From: Eonycteris spelaea
Taxonomy: Eukaryota; Chordata; Mammalia; Chiroptera; Pteropodidae
Length of the DNA: 64,000 nt
Assembly (NCBI GenBank): GCA_003508835.1
Contig: PUFA01000183.1
Coordinates: 2,108,001-2,172,000 of the forward strand
Direction: 5' to 3'
This document shows, in pieces, positions 49,116 to 59,754 of the stretch; positions within the stretch are counted from its first letter, which is position 1, and the number at the start of each line of letters is the position of its first letter. The position numbers and the translations under genes are program-made. A model generated the notes under the pieces. The model was not told the origin of the DNA, ran no database searches, and saw only the letters and a list, made by a program, of their open reading frames with translations.

Positions 49116-49769
49116 TAAAGAGACAAGGAGGAGAGTAATGATAAGGGCTTGAACTATGTGTGCAGGGTGGTGGCAAGGAAGAAGTTGAAATGCAGAACGA
49201 ATTGGCTAGGGCAAGATGACAGGCTGGCTAAGGGAGATAAAGAGAAAGGACTGTCAAGGATCAGTAACATTTGAAACCCAGGATTTGTAACCCCGGTGTT
49301 GGTGCGCTCCGTGTTTCCTGGAATCAGGCAGGACACAAATAAACTTAGGACAGTACTTGGAAATGTAACTCTATATAAATGCGATGAATGCTCGACAAAC
49401 ATCCACTGTGGTATATGCAACAGCAAAACAATTCCATCACAATATGATCATCTTAAGATGGTCAGACTGAGAGAAATTTTATGACAGTTCGAATAAAATG
49501 TTCAACAAGAATGTGCTATGGGGCTATTTATCTTATTATTAAAAATTTGTCAGTATTTTCAGCTAGGATTTTCCAAATACTCCTGAGACAGATGGGTTTC
49601 ACATATGCATACATTTTAAAGATCTGCATATAGATGGAAATATATGTAGAATGAAATTTACACTTGACACATATTTCAAGAATCTTAAAGTGCACTGATA
49701 GTATTTTGGGATAGGTGCTAGTATAATACCCCTGCCATGAATCTTTCATATTTCTTGTGACTAAAGGCA

Positions 49770-50010
49770 CTGCCCAGTCAGGCCTGCCAACTGGTCAGTC
49801 TCTTTACTGTCACCCTCACCCTGCTCCAACTCCTTCCCCGTACAGCGGACAATTTTTTCAAAGTACAAATCTGATTGTGTCTTCTCTAGATAAAGTTCAA
49901 GCTTGTCATGATATAGCATAATCCTCTCTTTCCATGACCAATGCCCTTGCTCAACTTTGCAGTCTCATCTGTCACTCCTACTTCCATCCCTGTCTGCCAT
50001 CAAAACAGAT
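49770..50010 (+). mobile_element. L2 LINE fragment, sense
   Basis: TCAAAGTACAAATCTGATTG, GATAAAGTTCAAGCTTGTCA and GCAGTCTCATCTGTCACTCC follow L2 in the forward direction. The copy is eroded. Confidence 0.65.
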
Positions 50011-51289
50011 ATTAACAGAAAAAAAGTCACCTAAAATCTCACATTGCTTTCCAGCCTCTGATCCTGTTTATATAATTTGTATGCCGTTGCCATAAAGATA
50101 CAATTTTAAACTGTTCTCTTCACTAAATACCATCAAAACATGCTGCTAAATAGTTCCTGTAATTATGATTTTAGATAAAGTGATATACTATAATTTATTC
50201 AACCATTTCCCTTTTGTTGGATATGATTGTTCCTGATTGTTCACTTTTGCAAAGCACATGGTGATGAGATATTTATAAATACAGCTTGATATTTACTTTC
50301 TTTTCCATAGAAAAGTTACCATGAAGAGCAGGGACTGAGATGAGGTATAGCTCTTAAAATATAGTCCAAATAACTCCAAAAGATTATTTACTGGAAATAC
50401 TGTCAGTGAAAGACGAACTGTAAAGCTTAAAACAACTTTGTGCATACTAAGCAGGTTCAAACAATTTCAGTCTCTGGAGGGGTACGTACACCTAAGCTAT
50501 TTTAGAGTAGGAAGGAACAGCAGTAGGGTACCTGTCTCAGAAATCTGTTTACTGGATGCATATCCTAAGAATTTACCCAGCTGGCTCTGCATAAGACATT
50601 CAGCTCTGCCAGAATGAAGCATAAAGGTAAATCCATAAATTTTAGGATGAAAAATTTATAGACACATAATACAGATGAGCAGAATAATGCAAAGATTACA
50701 TATTTTCACATACTTGACACATATAATAGACACATTTCCAAATATCACATTTATCTAGTATCTGTGCCAATAATGAACAGATCAGATGCAATCCCTTGAC
50801 TGTATTTTAATTGTAATAATAACTATAGAAATCATATATAAAGGGTTCTGCACTTTAGATAGTTTACCACTGTTAGTAGCCTACTTGTCAATTCATATGT
50901 ACATAACAAATACCTTCCTAAATTCTCTGTTTAGGAAAAACTTGGCAAAAAATTGATCTTGGCATTTCAGTAAAATTGATCTTGACATTTCTATAAAACA
51001 TTGGCTCAGTACATCACGGACCTCATCTGTTAACTCTCAGTCTATTGAATTAGATGCCATGGTAATTTAGAGTTAACTAGCTCCACCTTGGACATGAAGA
51101 TAATAAAGTGCCTAATAGATCATCTTGTCTTCTATGAGAGATTTCTCCTTTTGCCTTCTTTAAACTCATCTTATTTTAAAATTCATTCCACTTATTCTTT
51201 CCCATCCACCTGTTAATAAACTCCAGCCCTGCAAATTGTTTGTTATTTCTTAAATCACAATACATATCAGTTCAAAGTCACCCAAAGAT
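50011..51289. other. AT-rich intron 1 stretch, nothing named
   Basis: It includes a short imperfect tandem duplication at about 50950-50996 (AAATTGATCTTGGCATTTC then AAATTGATCTTGACATTTC). Old LINE-derived sequence may be present but is not identifiable. Confidence 0.4.
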
Positions 51290-51965
51290 AAAGGACATGG
51301 TATGACCTGTGGACAAAAAAGAGGCCACATACTAAACCAGAGGAGCTCAGGGGAGGCCTGCATGGCAGGTCTTGCAAACTCAGAAACCAAAAGTAGACAC
51401 ACAGGGTTGTCTGCATATAAAAATTCCTAACTACAAGTGAGTCAGGGCAGGTAGTCATGTTTGAGGCCTGTAGCTTCCTTGACAACGTCAGTCTTTACCT
51501 TTAAACTTGTCTATGGTCTTTGTGCACCTAAGATAACATACCTTCGAAATGTCTGAGTAATTTTCTTTTCCCTTGAACTGCCCAGCACCAGAGCACAAGA
51601 CCCCACTGTTGTCTTCTTGCCCACACACAATCTCTATGTAATGTAAACGTTAACTTTCCTGACCCACCAATATAAAAGAAATATGTCTCTCCATTTTGCT
51701 TTTATCCAAGTCTCAGAAATTCCCCCTCCCCCTGCCCACTTTGCATTCTCTTGTCACCCTTTATCTACCCCCAACGAATTTCACGTATCCTCCTTACATG
51801 TCCTCCTTTGATTCAATGTATAAAATCAGCAGCAAAACTGCCATTCTCCTGAGCATTTTCTCAAACCATTGAGATTTTGCTTACCAGCAATTGTCATCAG
51901 TTTCACTCAAACTCTTATAAGACTTTTCATAGGCTGGACATTCTTTTGTTGAGAGACCCTATGTT
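51290..51965 (+). mobile_element. LTR of an endogenous retrovirus, boundaries uncertain
   Basis: The segment has LTR texture: a TATAAAAG at about 51672, a second TATAAAATC at about 51821 followed by a short C-rich/T-rich leader, and an end near GGCTGGACA. There are no retroviral genes beside it. The class (ERV1 or ERVL) is not decided. Confidence 0.5.
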
Positions 51966-52486
51966 TTCAAGACTGGGGACAGTTGACACAGAAGAGGAGG
52001 TCCACTGATGTCAAACCAAAGATTTTAATGAAAATAATACATCAGGTACAGTCATATTGGAAAGAGCGGCTTAGCGACCAAATCTGGGAGACATCACTAA
52101 AGGAGCACCCATTACAAAGCATTTGTCCTTGTTTTATTCTATGTCTTTTATTGCATTGCCTGCCTCTCTATTATGGGATTCTGTTAAGATAGTTTACCAG
52201 CATCAACAGCTGACTTGCCAGTTTTTGCTAACAAAAAGTGCACAGAAGCACAAGGCTTGCTTTCAAGTGGAAAACTTGAGTTTCAAAATGACATCAATCA
52301 CCACAGAAGAACACTAGTTTGCTTTCAGCTTTGGCCTGTATTAGGTGGGTCAGACAGTAAAGGTAGCAGCACTTCAGGCAAAAGAAAATATCTGACCTAA
52401 AAACAAGAATTCCATATCAAACGGCTTCTTGAGAGGCAACTTCATTAGGAAGAAAGTGTGATACAGACCCAGGCTTCATTTTAGGC

Positions 52487-52985
52487 AGCTGTAGGGGGAA
52501 GAAATTCCCTCTGCTCTTTTACGCTCTTCTGGTTGGATGAATAATCAAACTGACATGATACAGATTAGCGAGAAAAAGCAAATTAAAGTTTAATAACATG
52601 TATACCTCCTATAGACAAGGGAGAGACCCAGGAAAACTGAGTGACTTGGCAAAAAGGCAGAAGCCACCACCTTAAATACCACCTTCAGCTAAGACAAAAG
52701 AAGTCGTTGGCGGTGAAAAATCAGTTATAGAAAGTGACCAGGAAAAGGGTAGACTGTTATACAGATTTAAGTCCAGGCCTTCTTGCGGACAGTGTGAGCA
52801 GGGTTGGTACAGTGAAGGGAACACCCTCACAAATGCAAACGTCCTTTTACACCGAGTAGCTTCTGCTTGGCTTCCAGAGCTTCTCCCAAGTCTGCTGCTC
52901 CTTAAAATTACCCGGCCTGAAATAACATCCCAAAGAGGTATATTTTGCGGTGGCTAATTCTGCTCCCCTTTACTACTAATTACTC
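52487..52985 (-). mobile_element. LTR-like element, orientation probably antisense
   Basis: GACATGATACAGATTAGCGA, AGAAAAAGCAAATTAAAGTT and GAGGTATATTTTGCGGTGGC form a pattern I recall from a family of mammalian LTRs in reverse complement. It lies directly between two other old elements. Family name and exact ends are not known to me. Confidence 0.45.
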
Positions 52986-52989
52986 ATGT

Positions 52990-53115
52990 ACCCTCTGAAC
53001 TTCCATTTCCTCATCTGTAAAATAATGTTTATAATACTGAGGTATGTCCTATAGTCTTAGATGTTCTGAGCGACAAGTAAATTGCTTAAGACATTGAAAA
53101 GCACCAGAGCATCTA
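52990..53115 (+). mobile_element. MIR SINE fragment, sense
   Basis: TTCCATTTCCTCATCTGTAA followed by AATAATGTTTATAATACTG, then GACAAGTAAATTGCTTAAGA, is a forward MIR 3' half. Confidence 0.7.
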
Positions 53116-53224
53116 CTGTGATGAGTATAAAGAACACATGGTCTTCAATGCACCAGGGAAGACACAGTTTTATTATATAAAACTAAATTTATCATTTTAT
53201 CACTATATATATAAATTTATCACT

Positions 53225-53450
53225 ATAATGAGAAATAATAATGTACTGAGGGTTCACTTATACCGGGCACTGTTCTATAGACTTTAAATGTATACACTAA
53301 TTTAATCCTCATAACCATCCTATGAGGTGGGTGCGATTATTGTCATATTTCAGAGAAAACTGAGGGCAGAGAGAGGTTAAGTAATTGGCTCAAGCTTCCA
53401 CAATGCTTAAATGGAAGAGCCAGAATTTGAACCCTGGTGGGGCGGCTTTT
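53225..53450 (-). mobile_element. MIR SINE, antisense, near full length
   Basis: GGGCACTGTTCTATAGACTT, TAATTTAATCCTCATAACCA, AGAGAGAGGTTAAGTAATTG and CCAGAATTTGAACCCTGG span most of MIR in reverse, including the tRNA-like end. Confidence 0.85.
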
Positions 53451-53611
53451 TTGACTGTAACTTTCAAAGTGATCAGTACAGTCTGCCCACTGTCAGTGGA
53501 ACCCACAATGTTCCTGGAGCCATCTCTTTGACTATAATGGGGAAAGGATCGATAATCAGCTCAAGCATTACACACAAATCCTTTGCCTGTATGTTCATAA
53601 CAACAGCCTAG

Positions 53612-54177
53612 TGTGGACCCTGAGAAGAAAGATTCATTTGATGTGAACCCTGAGAAGGAATTTTTTCTCCTAGGATGGACCCTCACGCTCAACTGAGGGC
53701 CCAAATTTTATAAATAAGCACGTAGTGGCCATTTGCTGACAGGGCTTCTAACATATCCTGTGTACCAGGAAGAACCTCAAACTGAACTCTCAGCTTACAC
53801 CTTGCTCAATTATGCCACCTGAGTCAACTATTTTAAGGGAGTTCCTGGTTTCCTCTTTCACCAAGTACTAAGACCTGCCCTGTCCAGTCGGAACTGCTCC
53901 ATAATGACCAATCAGGAGGCATAATGTCTACCAATCAGGATTGCCCAATTCATACCAATCAGAGTGTACAAATTTGGATATCTCATTTACACAAAACAGA
54001 CCTAATTAAGAAGGGAAAGAAACTTTCACTATAAAAGGCTGCCTCACCTTTGGCTCAGAGGAGCACAATTTAAGTTGCTACCTGAATCTGTGTGTGCCAG
54101 GCTGCAGCTCATTTTGCTCAAGTAAATGCCTTTTATTCTTTATTACAGCCTAAAATTAATTTTGGTTTACAGCGACA
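53612..54177 (+). mobile_element. Solo LTR, gammaretrovirus-like (ERV1)
   Basis: A 566-bp segment begins TGTGGACCC and ends AGCGACA. Flanks CTAG (53608-53611) and ATAG (54178-54181) make a 4-bp target duplication with one mismatch. Inside are three CCAATCAG repeats (about 53909-53968), a TATAAAAG at 54030-54037 and AGTAAA at 54121, the order expected of U3 and R in plus orientation. The first 60 bp hold a local duplication: TGTGGACCCTGAGAAG at 53612 and TGTGAACCCTGAGAAG at 53642. No viral genes accompany it. Confidence 0.75.
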
Positions 54178-54181
54178 ATAG

Positions 54182-54879
54182 TTCCTCTCCCCTAAGCCTT
54201 GATGATCCGAGCTACCCATGGTCTCTCTCTGCCAGCACTGTTGCAGAAAATAAATAGCAAGGTAGACTGGAACCAGTAACCAGTCATCTCAACTGGGTTT
54301 TCACTCAACATTGTCCAAACTATTTAAAATCTTCATTCTCCTGGGGGAGGAGGGCTGCATTTTCACCAAGTACGAACCCATATTCCCTTTTCTGCTGCTA
54401 GTTTTAAGAGGGGAGAAGTCCCCCGTCCTATCCAAAGCCAATCCATCCACACAGATGGTCTAAAGTCCATCTACTTCACCCTTTCAGACAGCTGACATGA
54501 CAGATTATCAGCGTTCTCATATATATTTAGAAAATCTTTCCCTCACCCTACTCTATCCTCTAGCTACTGCCCCACCTCATTCTCCCCTTTTCCAGACAAA
54601 GAACTCCAACTAGCTCCTCCTCCTCCTCACTTCCACTCCCTCCTGGCTTCTACTCTACCACTCCTCTGTCAAATGTTTCTTTACCTTCCCTTCATTATCT
54701 CCTTTTACAAAGAAGACACTTCACATTCTCAATTAGTTTCTCAATAGCACAGTTGATCTGTTTCTTTTCTTCCTTTGGCTTCTGAGATACCACATTCTTC
54801 CTTTTTTTATTCCATGACTACTTTTTTTTTTGGTTCATTCCCTTTATCTGCCACTTTAATGTTGTAGTTTCTCAAGGGT
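54182..54879. other. Pyrimidine-rich intron 1 stretch
   Basis: CT-rich sequence with no recognised gene; some segments (CTACTCTATCCTCTAGCTAC near 54550) are reminiscent of L2 but are not assignable. Confidence 0.35.
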
Positions 54880-54995
54880 AGCTCTAAATAGTATCTGCTT
54901 CACAGAGTTGTTGAAGGATTAAATGAATTAATGAACTGTGTAAAAGGCTCAGAACAGTACCTGGCACACAGTAAATGCTAGATAAGTGTTTGCTA
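54880..54995 (+). mobile_element. MIR SINE 3' half, sense
   Basis: CTTCACAGAGTTGTTGAAGG, ATTAAATGAATTAATGAACT and GTACCTGGCACACAGTAAAT are forward MIR. Confidence 0.85.
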
Positions 54996-55039
54996 TTGTC
55001 CCTAGTTGATTAAATCTACTCCTGTGGCTTCAAATGCCA

Positions 55040-55200
55040 TTTTTAGGTTGACAGTTCCCAAATGTGATGCCATCATGCAGAACTCTTCTGTAAGCCCTAG
55101 GCAGATAGACTCACACGCTGGCTCCTCATCTCCACTTGGACATCTCTCAATATCTCAAACGCAACATGTTGAAAATGAAACTTCTCACACCCTGGTCCAT
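55040..55200 (+). mobile_element. L2 LINE fragment, sense
   Basis: CTCCTCATCTCCACTTGGAC, ATCTCTCAATATCTCAAACG and CAACATGTTGAAAATGAAAC follow L2 forward. Confidence 0.7.
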
Positions 55201-55309
55201 CCTGGTTTGGAAGGGATCAGGCTACTTTGAGAATCTGATGAAAAATCAGTCTCTTCTCATAAAAATTCACAAACGACAACATTTTGAATACAACTTGAAG
55301 CAATTCATG

Positions 55310-55640
55310 GACCCCGGACTAAGCAAGCCTGTCTTAGTGAATGTGACACTTGAGCTGAGTCTTAAGAGTAGAGTTTCACCACCTAGATAGGTATGGCAGG
55401 TGGAGGAGGGCAGAGCTGGCAAAGAGGGCAGCTTAACAAAGGCAAGGAGCTGGGAGCACCCTACTGACACAGTTAGACGCAGGGTGTGAGGGTGGACCCA
55501 CCAAGAAACAGAGAGAGGGGAATCTCACAACACGGAGGCCTGTAGGCCATGCCGAGGTCTTTGCCTTTTATAGATGGCAGAGCCACTAAACGTTTGAATG
55601 GGAGAGAGAGACATGAGCAGATTGGTATTTTAAAAATAAT
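55310..55640 (-). mobile_element. L2 LINE fragment, antisense
   Basis: GTGACACTTGAGCTGAGTCT followed by TAAGAGTAGAG, then GCTTAACAAAGGCAAGGAGC and CGGAGGCCTGTAGGCCATGC, follow L2 in reverse. Adjacent sense and antisense L2 pieces show local rearrangement or two insertions. A small MIR-like piece may follow at 55630-55700. Confidence 0.65.
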
Positions 55641-55799
55641 GGTAGCAAACACGTATTGAGCGCTTTCTCTGTGTTTTATGCACAATCTCCACAGGCGGCT
55701 ATATGAAAGCTAGATAGGGTGCACTCTGGAAAAGTAGGAAAACTGTGAACAGCTTTTTGATAACTAAACTCAAAAACTGTGACTATGTGGCAAATACAC

Positions 55800-56330
55800 T
55801 GAATGCATACACAGAAACGATTGTATTTAAATGCAGGCCATTTTACCTGTTTCTTCAGGGCTGCTGCTGAGGCAATAAAATTTAAACAATTGTCCTGTTA
55901 CAACTGCACACTTTCGCGACAGGCAGAGAACAGCAGCTCTGGTGTCAGTACGCTCAGTAGCCCCTCCCAGGAGCCCTGGCAGCTGTCATGTTGCTCCTTT
56001 GTAACTGGGGGTGATGTCACCCCCTGTGCCAGGGATTGCTCTCCACCCACTTCTCCAAGAGCGAGCCTTTGGAAAAAGTGTTTAGGTGAGCTCTGCAAAT
56101 TGAAAACAAATGGACTAGTTGGTGCTTTATTTAACTCAGCTGAAAACGAGCTGGTTAATTTTACTTTCTTCTATTCAAGGTCCAGCTAATGCGGGGTGGG
56201 GCAGAGCCAAGACTCTTCCGTTAAAGTTGATAAATGCCATATATACAAAGTGTGGGAAAAACCAAGGGAGTTTAGTATTTGGAATCAGGTCACTCCACTG
56301 GAATGTCATCAGGTTCTGTAGTGAACCTTA
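55800..56330. promoter_or_regulatory. Repeat-free block in 5' intron 1, candidate regulatory region
   Basis: The block is free of recognisable repeats and lies 1.3-1.9 kb inside FAM124A from exon 1. It contains a near-perfect palindrome at 56007-56024 (arms GGGGGTGA and TCACCCCC, spacer TG) that embeds TGATGTCA, a CRE/AP-1-like site. A plus-strand frame of 128 codons (55803-56189) crosses it but has no family resemblance. The regulatory label is inference. Confidence 0.3.
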
Positions 56331-57329
56331 GATTATCACAGGTTTGGATAACAGGGAAAGTCCATTGCAAGGTAAATGCTTTAGGGCATAAGGTCCCAGG
56401 TTTGGGCTAGCAGTGCCAGTGGAGGCTGCAAAGAAGGGGGGCGGGGTGGGTGTTGGGCTGGCAGGAAGGGCTGAGTAGGAATTCCTTCTCTGGGTCAGGT
56501 CAGGCCCCTGGGTCCATTCTGGACCTGGACTCTTCCTGCCCTCACAGGGTCACCAACCTCTGAGATTAGACTACGCCCCCACCCTGTCCTCCTCCCCAAC
56601 CTTCAGAGATAAAAGCTTTCTGCCAGGTCAGCTCCAGCCTTTCCCCAGGGTTACTCCAGATAGGAAAAGACACCCTTTCCTCCTGAGTTGGTACGGAATC
56701 CTGGATGTGTCGCTGACTCTGCAGAGGGAAATCCTCTAGAGATAGGGGCTGGGTGGAAGCCTTTACAATGACCTACACCTCCTAGAAGACATTCAGGAAA
56801 CCGGTTTTGCTGGGAGAGGTCTGATTAGTCTCCAAAGGTTTGGGGTAACTGAATCCGTTAAAGAGAAAAGGACATTTCTTTACATGTCTTTGTCCTCCCA
56901 AATTCATCCCACCTGTACCCAAGGTAACCGTTCCGGGTGGGACAGATGCGCACAGAGCCGAGGAAGTTCGGCGGAGGAGTGCTGGAGAGGGTCCGGGGTC
57001 TCAGCAAGCTCAGTAAAGTAAAGCCATAAAATGAAAAATGCCATCCTCTTAGATGATTTCTGAAAGACTTTAGGTGCCGGCTGTCCTACCCGCTTTTCCT
57101 CTTCCCCAAACCCCCATCCTGGACCCCGGAGCGCTCAGGAGCTGCAAGAAGAAAGTCCTCACAGGAAAGTCGAAACAAGTGCAAGAGCGTCTCTTGTCTA
57201 ACGAGAATCTCAGGGAGACACTGCATTTGCCTGGCACTCCACATTATCTCAGTGCTAATGGAGGGCAAGAGGGACCAGGGTGGAGTGCTGTGCAGGGGGG
57301 AACTCTGAACCTGGAGTCTTTCCACTTTT
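56331..57329. other. Intron 1 proximal sequence, no gene assigned
   Basis: G+C rises toward the CpG island. No repeat or credible frame is seen before the island begins. The frames at 57074-57898 (plus) and 57598-57086 (minus) are openings in GC-rich sequence. Confidence 0.4.
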
Positions 57330-57598
57330 CCCCCATCCCCGGGGTGGGTCCTATCCGCCGGGGCAGCCTTGGACCTCGCAACTCTGCCCTCTGGACCCGC
57401 CTGGGAGGAAGCGGGTGGGCCCACCGCAGTCCCTCCGGCTTTGCTGGGGGACCCGGCGGGAGGAGCAGCCCCCGCCGCCCCATCCCGCCGCAGCGGCTCC
57501 GGCTCCGCGGCGAGGTCCAAGAAGGTCCCGCGCGGCGAAGGGGCTGCCGCGCCACTCAGAGAGCGACCCCGCCCACGGCCCGGCCTGGCGCGGCTCAC

Positions 57599-57663
57599 CC
57601 TCCAGTTTCCGCGCCGGAGTCCACGCAGTCATCCTCCTCGCCGCCTCCCGTCTTGGGGTCCAT
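57599..57663 (-). CDS. FAM124A: FAM124A coding exon 1 (start codon to intron 1 donor)
   Basis: This is the first coding exon of FAM124A, a vertebrate protein of poorly known function. Read on the minus strand, ATG is at 57663-57661 in a strong start context (GCGCGCC before ATG, G after). The exon encodes MDPKTGGGEEDDCVDSGAETG plus two bases. This nearly matches the mammalian FAM124A N-terminus as I recall it, which is acidic and probably disordered. The exon ends at 57599 and is followed by a good donor, GTGAGC, at 57598-57593. It is 65 nt long (21 codons plus 2), so it leaves phase 2, and exon 2 starts with the one base needed. It lies inside a CpG island, as expected for a promoter-proximal exon. 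The 5' UTR length and transcription start cannot be set from sequence alone. Confidence 0.93.
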
Positions 57664-57897
57664 GGCGCGCCCCCCGCCGCGCTCCGTTCACGGACGCCGG
57701 CGTGACCTGGGCGCGCTCCCTCCGAGCAGCCCAGCTCAGAGCAGTCTGATGGCCGGGCTCCCTGCAGGCGTCTCCCGGTCCCGGCTAGGGCAAACACACC
57801 CGCGCCGGCCGCGGTCCCCTGCGCCGCGCCCTCTCCTGGCGGCGCCGGCGGGGCACCGGCGGCCGCTCCTGCCCCGCCCCGCCGCTCGCTGGCCGTG

Positions 57898-58265
57898 AGA
57901 GCGTGTGTGCGCTAGGGTGCGTGCGTGCACAAGACGGTGTGTGCTCGGGCTGTGAGCGCGCGCGCGCGCGGTGTGTGCATGTGTACGAGGGCATGTGCGT
58001 GCGCAAGAGGGTGTGTGCACGGGGTGGGAGCGTGTGCGCGCGGATGGGCACATGTGCGCGAGCATGTGTGAGCTCGCGTATCGCGCGGTTGTGTGTGATG
58101 TCCGTGCATGAATGGAAGAAGTGTGTGAGGCCGCATGCGCCTATTTGCGGCGTAATGTGGGTGGACAGGTGAGGCACATATTTGTAGGTGCACTCTTCTG
58201 TGTGCGCCCCTGCGCCTGTCCGTGCTTTGTAACCGCGTGTGGTGTGTGTGAGTGTATGTGTGCGC
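57898..58265. repeat. GT/GC alternating purine-pyrimidine tract (Z-DNA-prone)
   Basis: About 370 bp are dominated by GTGTGTGC, GCGTGTGC and CGCGCG motifs. The purest part is a 15-nt (GC)n run at 57956-57970 that passes directly into GTGTGTGCATGTGTAC. Alternating purine-pyrimidine sequence of this sort is the classic substrate for left-handed DNA. It starts about 235 bp upstream of the FAM124A start codon, so it overlaps the promoter or the distal 5' UTR. Confidence 0.8.
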
Positions 58266-58558
58266 GTGGGAGCCGCCCCTTTTCCCTGGGCCCACAGTCT
58301 GTGAATCGGAGTTCCGGGGATTGCCCCAAGGTTCCCTAGCCCGGCTCTGCGAGCAGCACGGAGAAGTATCGGACCGCACCGTGAAAGCAAGGGGGGATCT
58401 GTTTCACTTCTGACACCAGCTGAAACATCTGGGTGTTTTCTTATAGTTTCCTCAGAATTGCCAACACTGAATTCGTTATCACTTTTGTTAGCACAGGTCT
58501 GAGTGGCTTCCCACCATTCAACTTGCGAGTTTACAGTCGGTGTCATGCACTCTCTTGC

Positions 58559-58588
58559 TATTTATTTATTTATTTATTTATTTATTTA
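58559..58588 (+). repeat. (TTTA)n tetranucleotide repeat, about 7 units
   Basis: An uninterrupted TTTA run following TTGCTA. A simple microsatellite. Confidence 0.95.
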
Positions 58589-58779
58589 CCAAATTTCTTT
58601 AAAAATCATCTAAAGACCATTGGATGTATCTTCAATCAGAGATTGTTGTAGTAAGGGGGTAATGGATGTTTGTAAAACATCCCTGTCAAGGCCTCAAGGT
58701 GAGTTAATGGTCACTATTGGAGGGGCTCACTTCCTTAGTCAAGTGAGGTGGGATGGAAGCTTGGTGGGGTGGGAGGATC

Positions 58780-59010
58780 AGAACGATCTGGATTTAATTC
58801 TGACAGCCCTGTCAAGCCATTGGAGGACAAATTTCTACTTTTTTTCCATTTTTAAACCAAGTTATTTAACCTCCTTGAGGCTTAATTTCCTATCTGTAAA
58901 TAAGGCTAGTGATATCTACTCTATTGCCTGTTGTGAACTTAATGAGATCATGTATGTAAAATACTTAGCATTGGTCCTTATACATGCCAAGCATTATACA
59001 CAAGGCAGCT
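58780..59010 (+). mobile_element. MIR SINE, sense
   Basis: GATCTGGATTTAATTCTGAC, AGTTATTTAACCTCCTTGAG, GCTTAATTTCCTATCTGTAA and GAGATCATGTATGTAAAATA run in MIR order over about 230 bp. Confidence 0.85.
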
Positions 59011-59499
59011 ATCATTACATTTAAAGTGTGAGCTAGCTACATTCCCATTCTCAATTTGCAAAGCAGTGTCACTCTGGGTGACAAGTGGATACCGTGAAGA
59101 GGAATATATTTCTTTCCCTCTTCCCTCTCCTCTTTATTTATTCCTTCCCACTTGCTGTCTAAATACCATTCCTTTCTCTTAATTAAATTACTCAAAAGAG
59201 AGACCAATTAACAAAAGAATAGAAATGCAATCTCATCATCAAGGAAAAAACTCAGGTAAATATGCCCCCAAATCTTAACTGAATTTTTCTTAAAATTCCT
59301 TTTACACAGGACAGACACGAATATTTATTCTACTCAGTTTGTGCACATTAGCTGAAGGAAAGGAGCATGCCAGTTCTTTAAGGGGAGATATCCTCCCACC
59401 CCCATGTACTAATTTCTAAAAGAAAATTCTCAAGAGGCAAAGAAGCTTTGTGGGTGATTTACTGCACAATGTCATTAGACCATTTTAAATTTATTAATT

Positions 59500-59754
59500 C
59501 ATTAAAAAAACAGACAGGAAGATGAATTTTGAATATACAAATGAGAGAAAACAGTAACAGATATGATGCCTGCCTTCATGGAGCTTATAACCCTGAGGGG
59601 GGACTAATTAAAAGAAATAGACATATTAAAATATATATAACACCAATAAAGATAAATGCTATGAAGGAAAAGAATAGTGTGCCCTGAGAGAAAGAGAACA
59701 TAGTTTAAATTTGGATGTCAGGGAAAGCTTTCTCAGGAAGAGATATTTTAGCTA
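59500..59754 (-). mobile_element. L2 LINE fragment, antisense
   Basis: GATGCCTGCCTTCATGGAGC, TTATAACCCTGAGG and GATAAATGCTATGAAGGAAA, then GTCAGGGAAAGCTTTCTCAG, follow L2 in reverse. Confidence 0.75.

Larger units (their letters stand above)
29648..57663 (-). other. FAM124A: FAM124A gene span visible here (start codon to end of exon 3)
   Basis: The three exons joined in order (57663-57599, 47791-47760, 30381-29648) give 831 nt, exactly 277 codons with no stop. Every boundary has AG/GT. Introns 1 and 2 are 9807 and 17378 bp. Intron 3 starts at 29647 and appears to run past the left edge, since no candidate for the C-terminal exon was recognised in 1-29647. That makes the gene at least 57.7 kb, similar to the roughly 60 kb I recall for the human locus. 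The gene is partial here because its 3' end is missing. Confidence 0.85.
57330..58330. promoter_or_regulatory. CpG island and promoter region of FAM124A
   Basis: G+C and CpG density rise sharply compared with the AT-rich flanks, and exon 1 sits inside. About 210 bp upstream of the start codon on the minus strand is a CCCCGCCCC run (57872-57880), a GC-box/Sp1-type site, and another GC-box-like CCCCGCCC lies near 57567. No TATA box is evident at a sensible distance. These are the usual marks of a TATA-less CpG-island promoter. The boundaries are judged by eye. Long open frames on both strands here result from few AT-rich stop codons and are not called as genes. Confidence 0.8.

Noticed and set aside
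55803..56189. 128-codon plus-strand frame in intron 1
   Set aside because: There is no family resemblance and the block has regulatory rather than coding texture; it was kept only as a candidate regulatory region.
57074..57898. 274-codon plus-strand frame across the CpG island
   Set aside because: GC-rich sequence lacks AT-rich stop codons. The frame is Pro/Arg/Ser/Gly-rich with no family resemblance and runs antisense over FAM124A exon 1.
57785..58546. 253-codon minus-strand frame upstream of FAM124A
   Set aside because: Its composition (repeated His-Thr-Arg-Ala) comes from translating the GT/GC repeat. It is not a protein signal, though part could be a 5' UTR upstream ORF.
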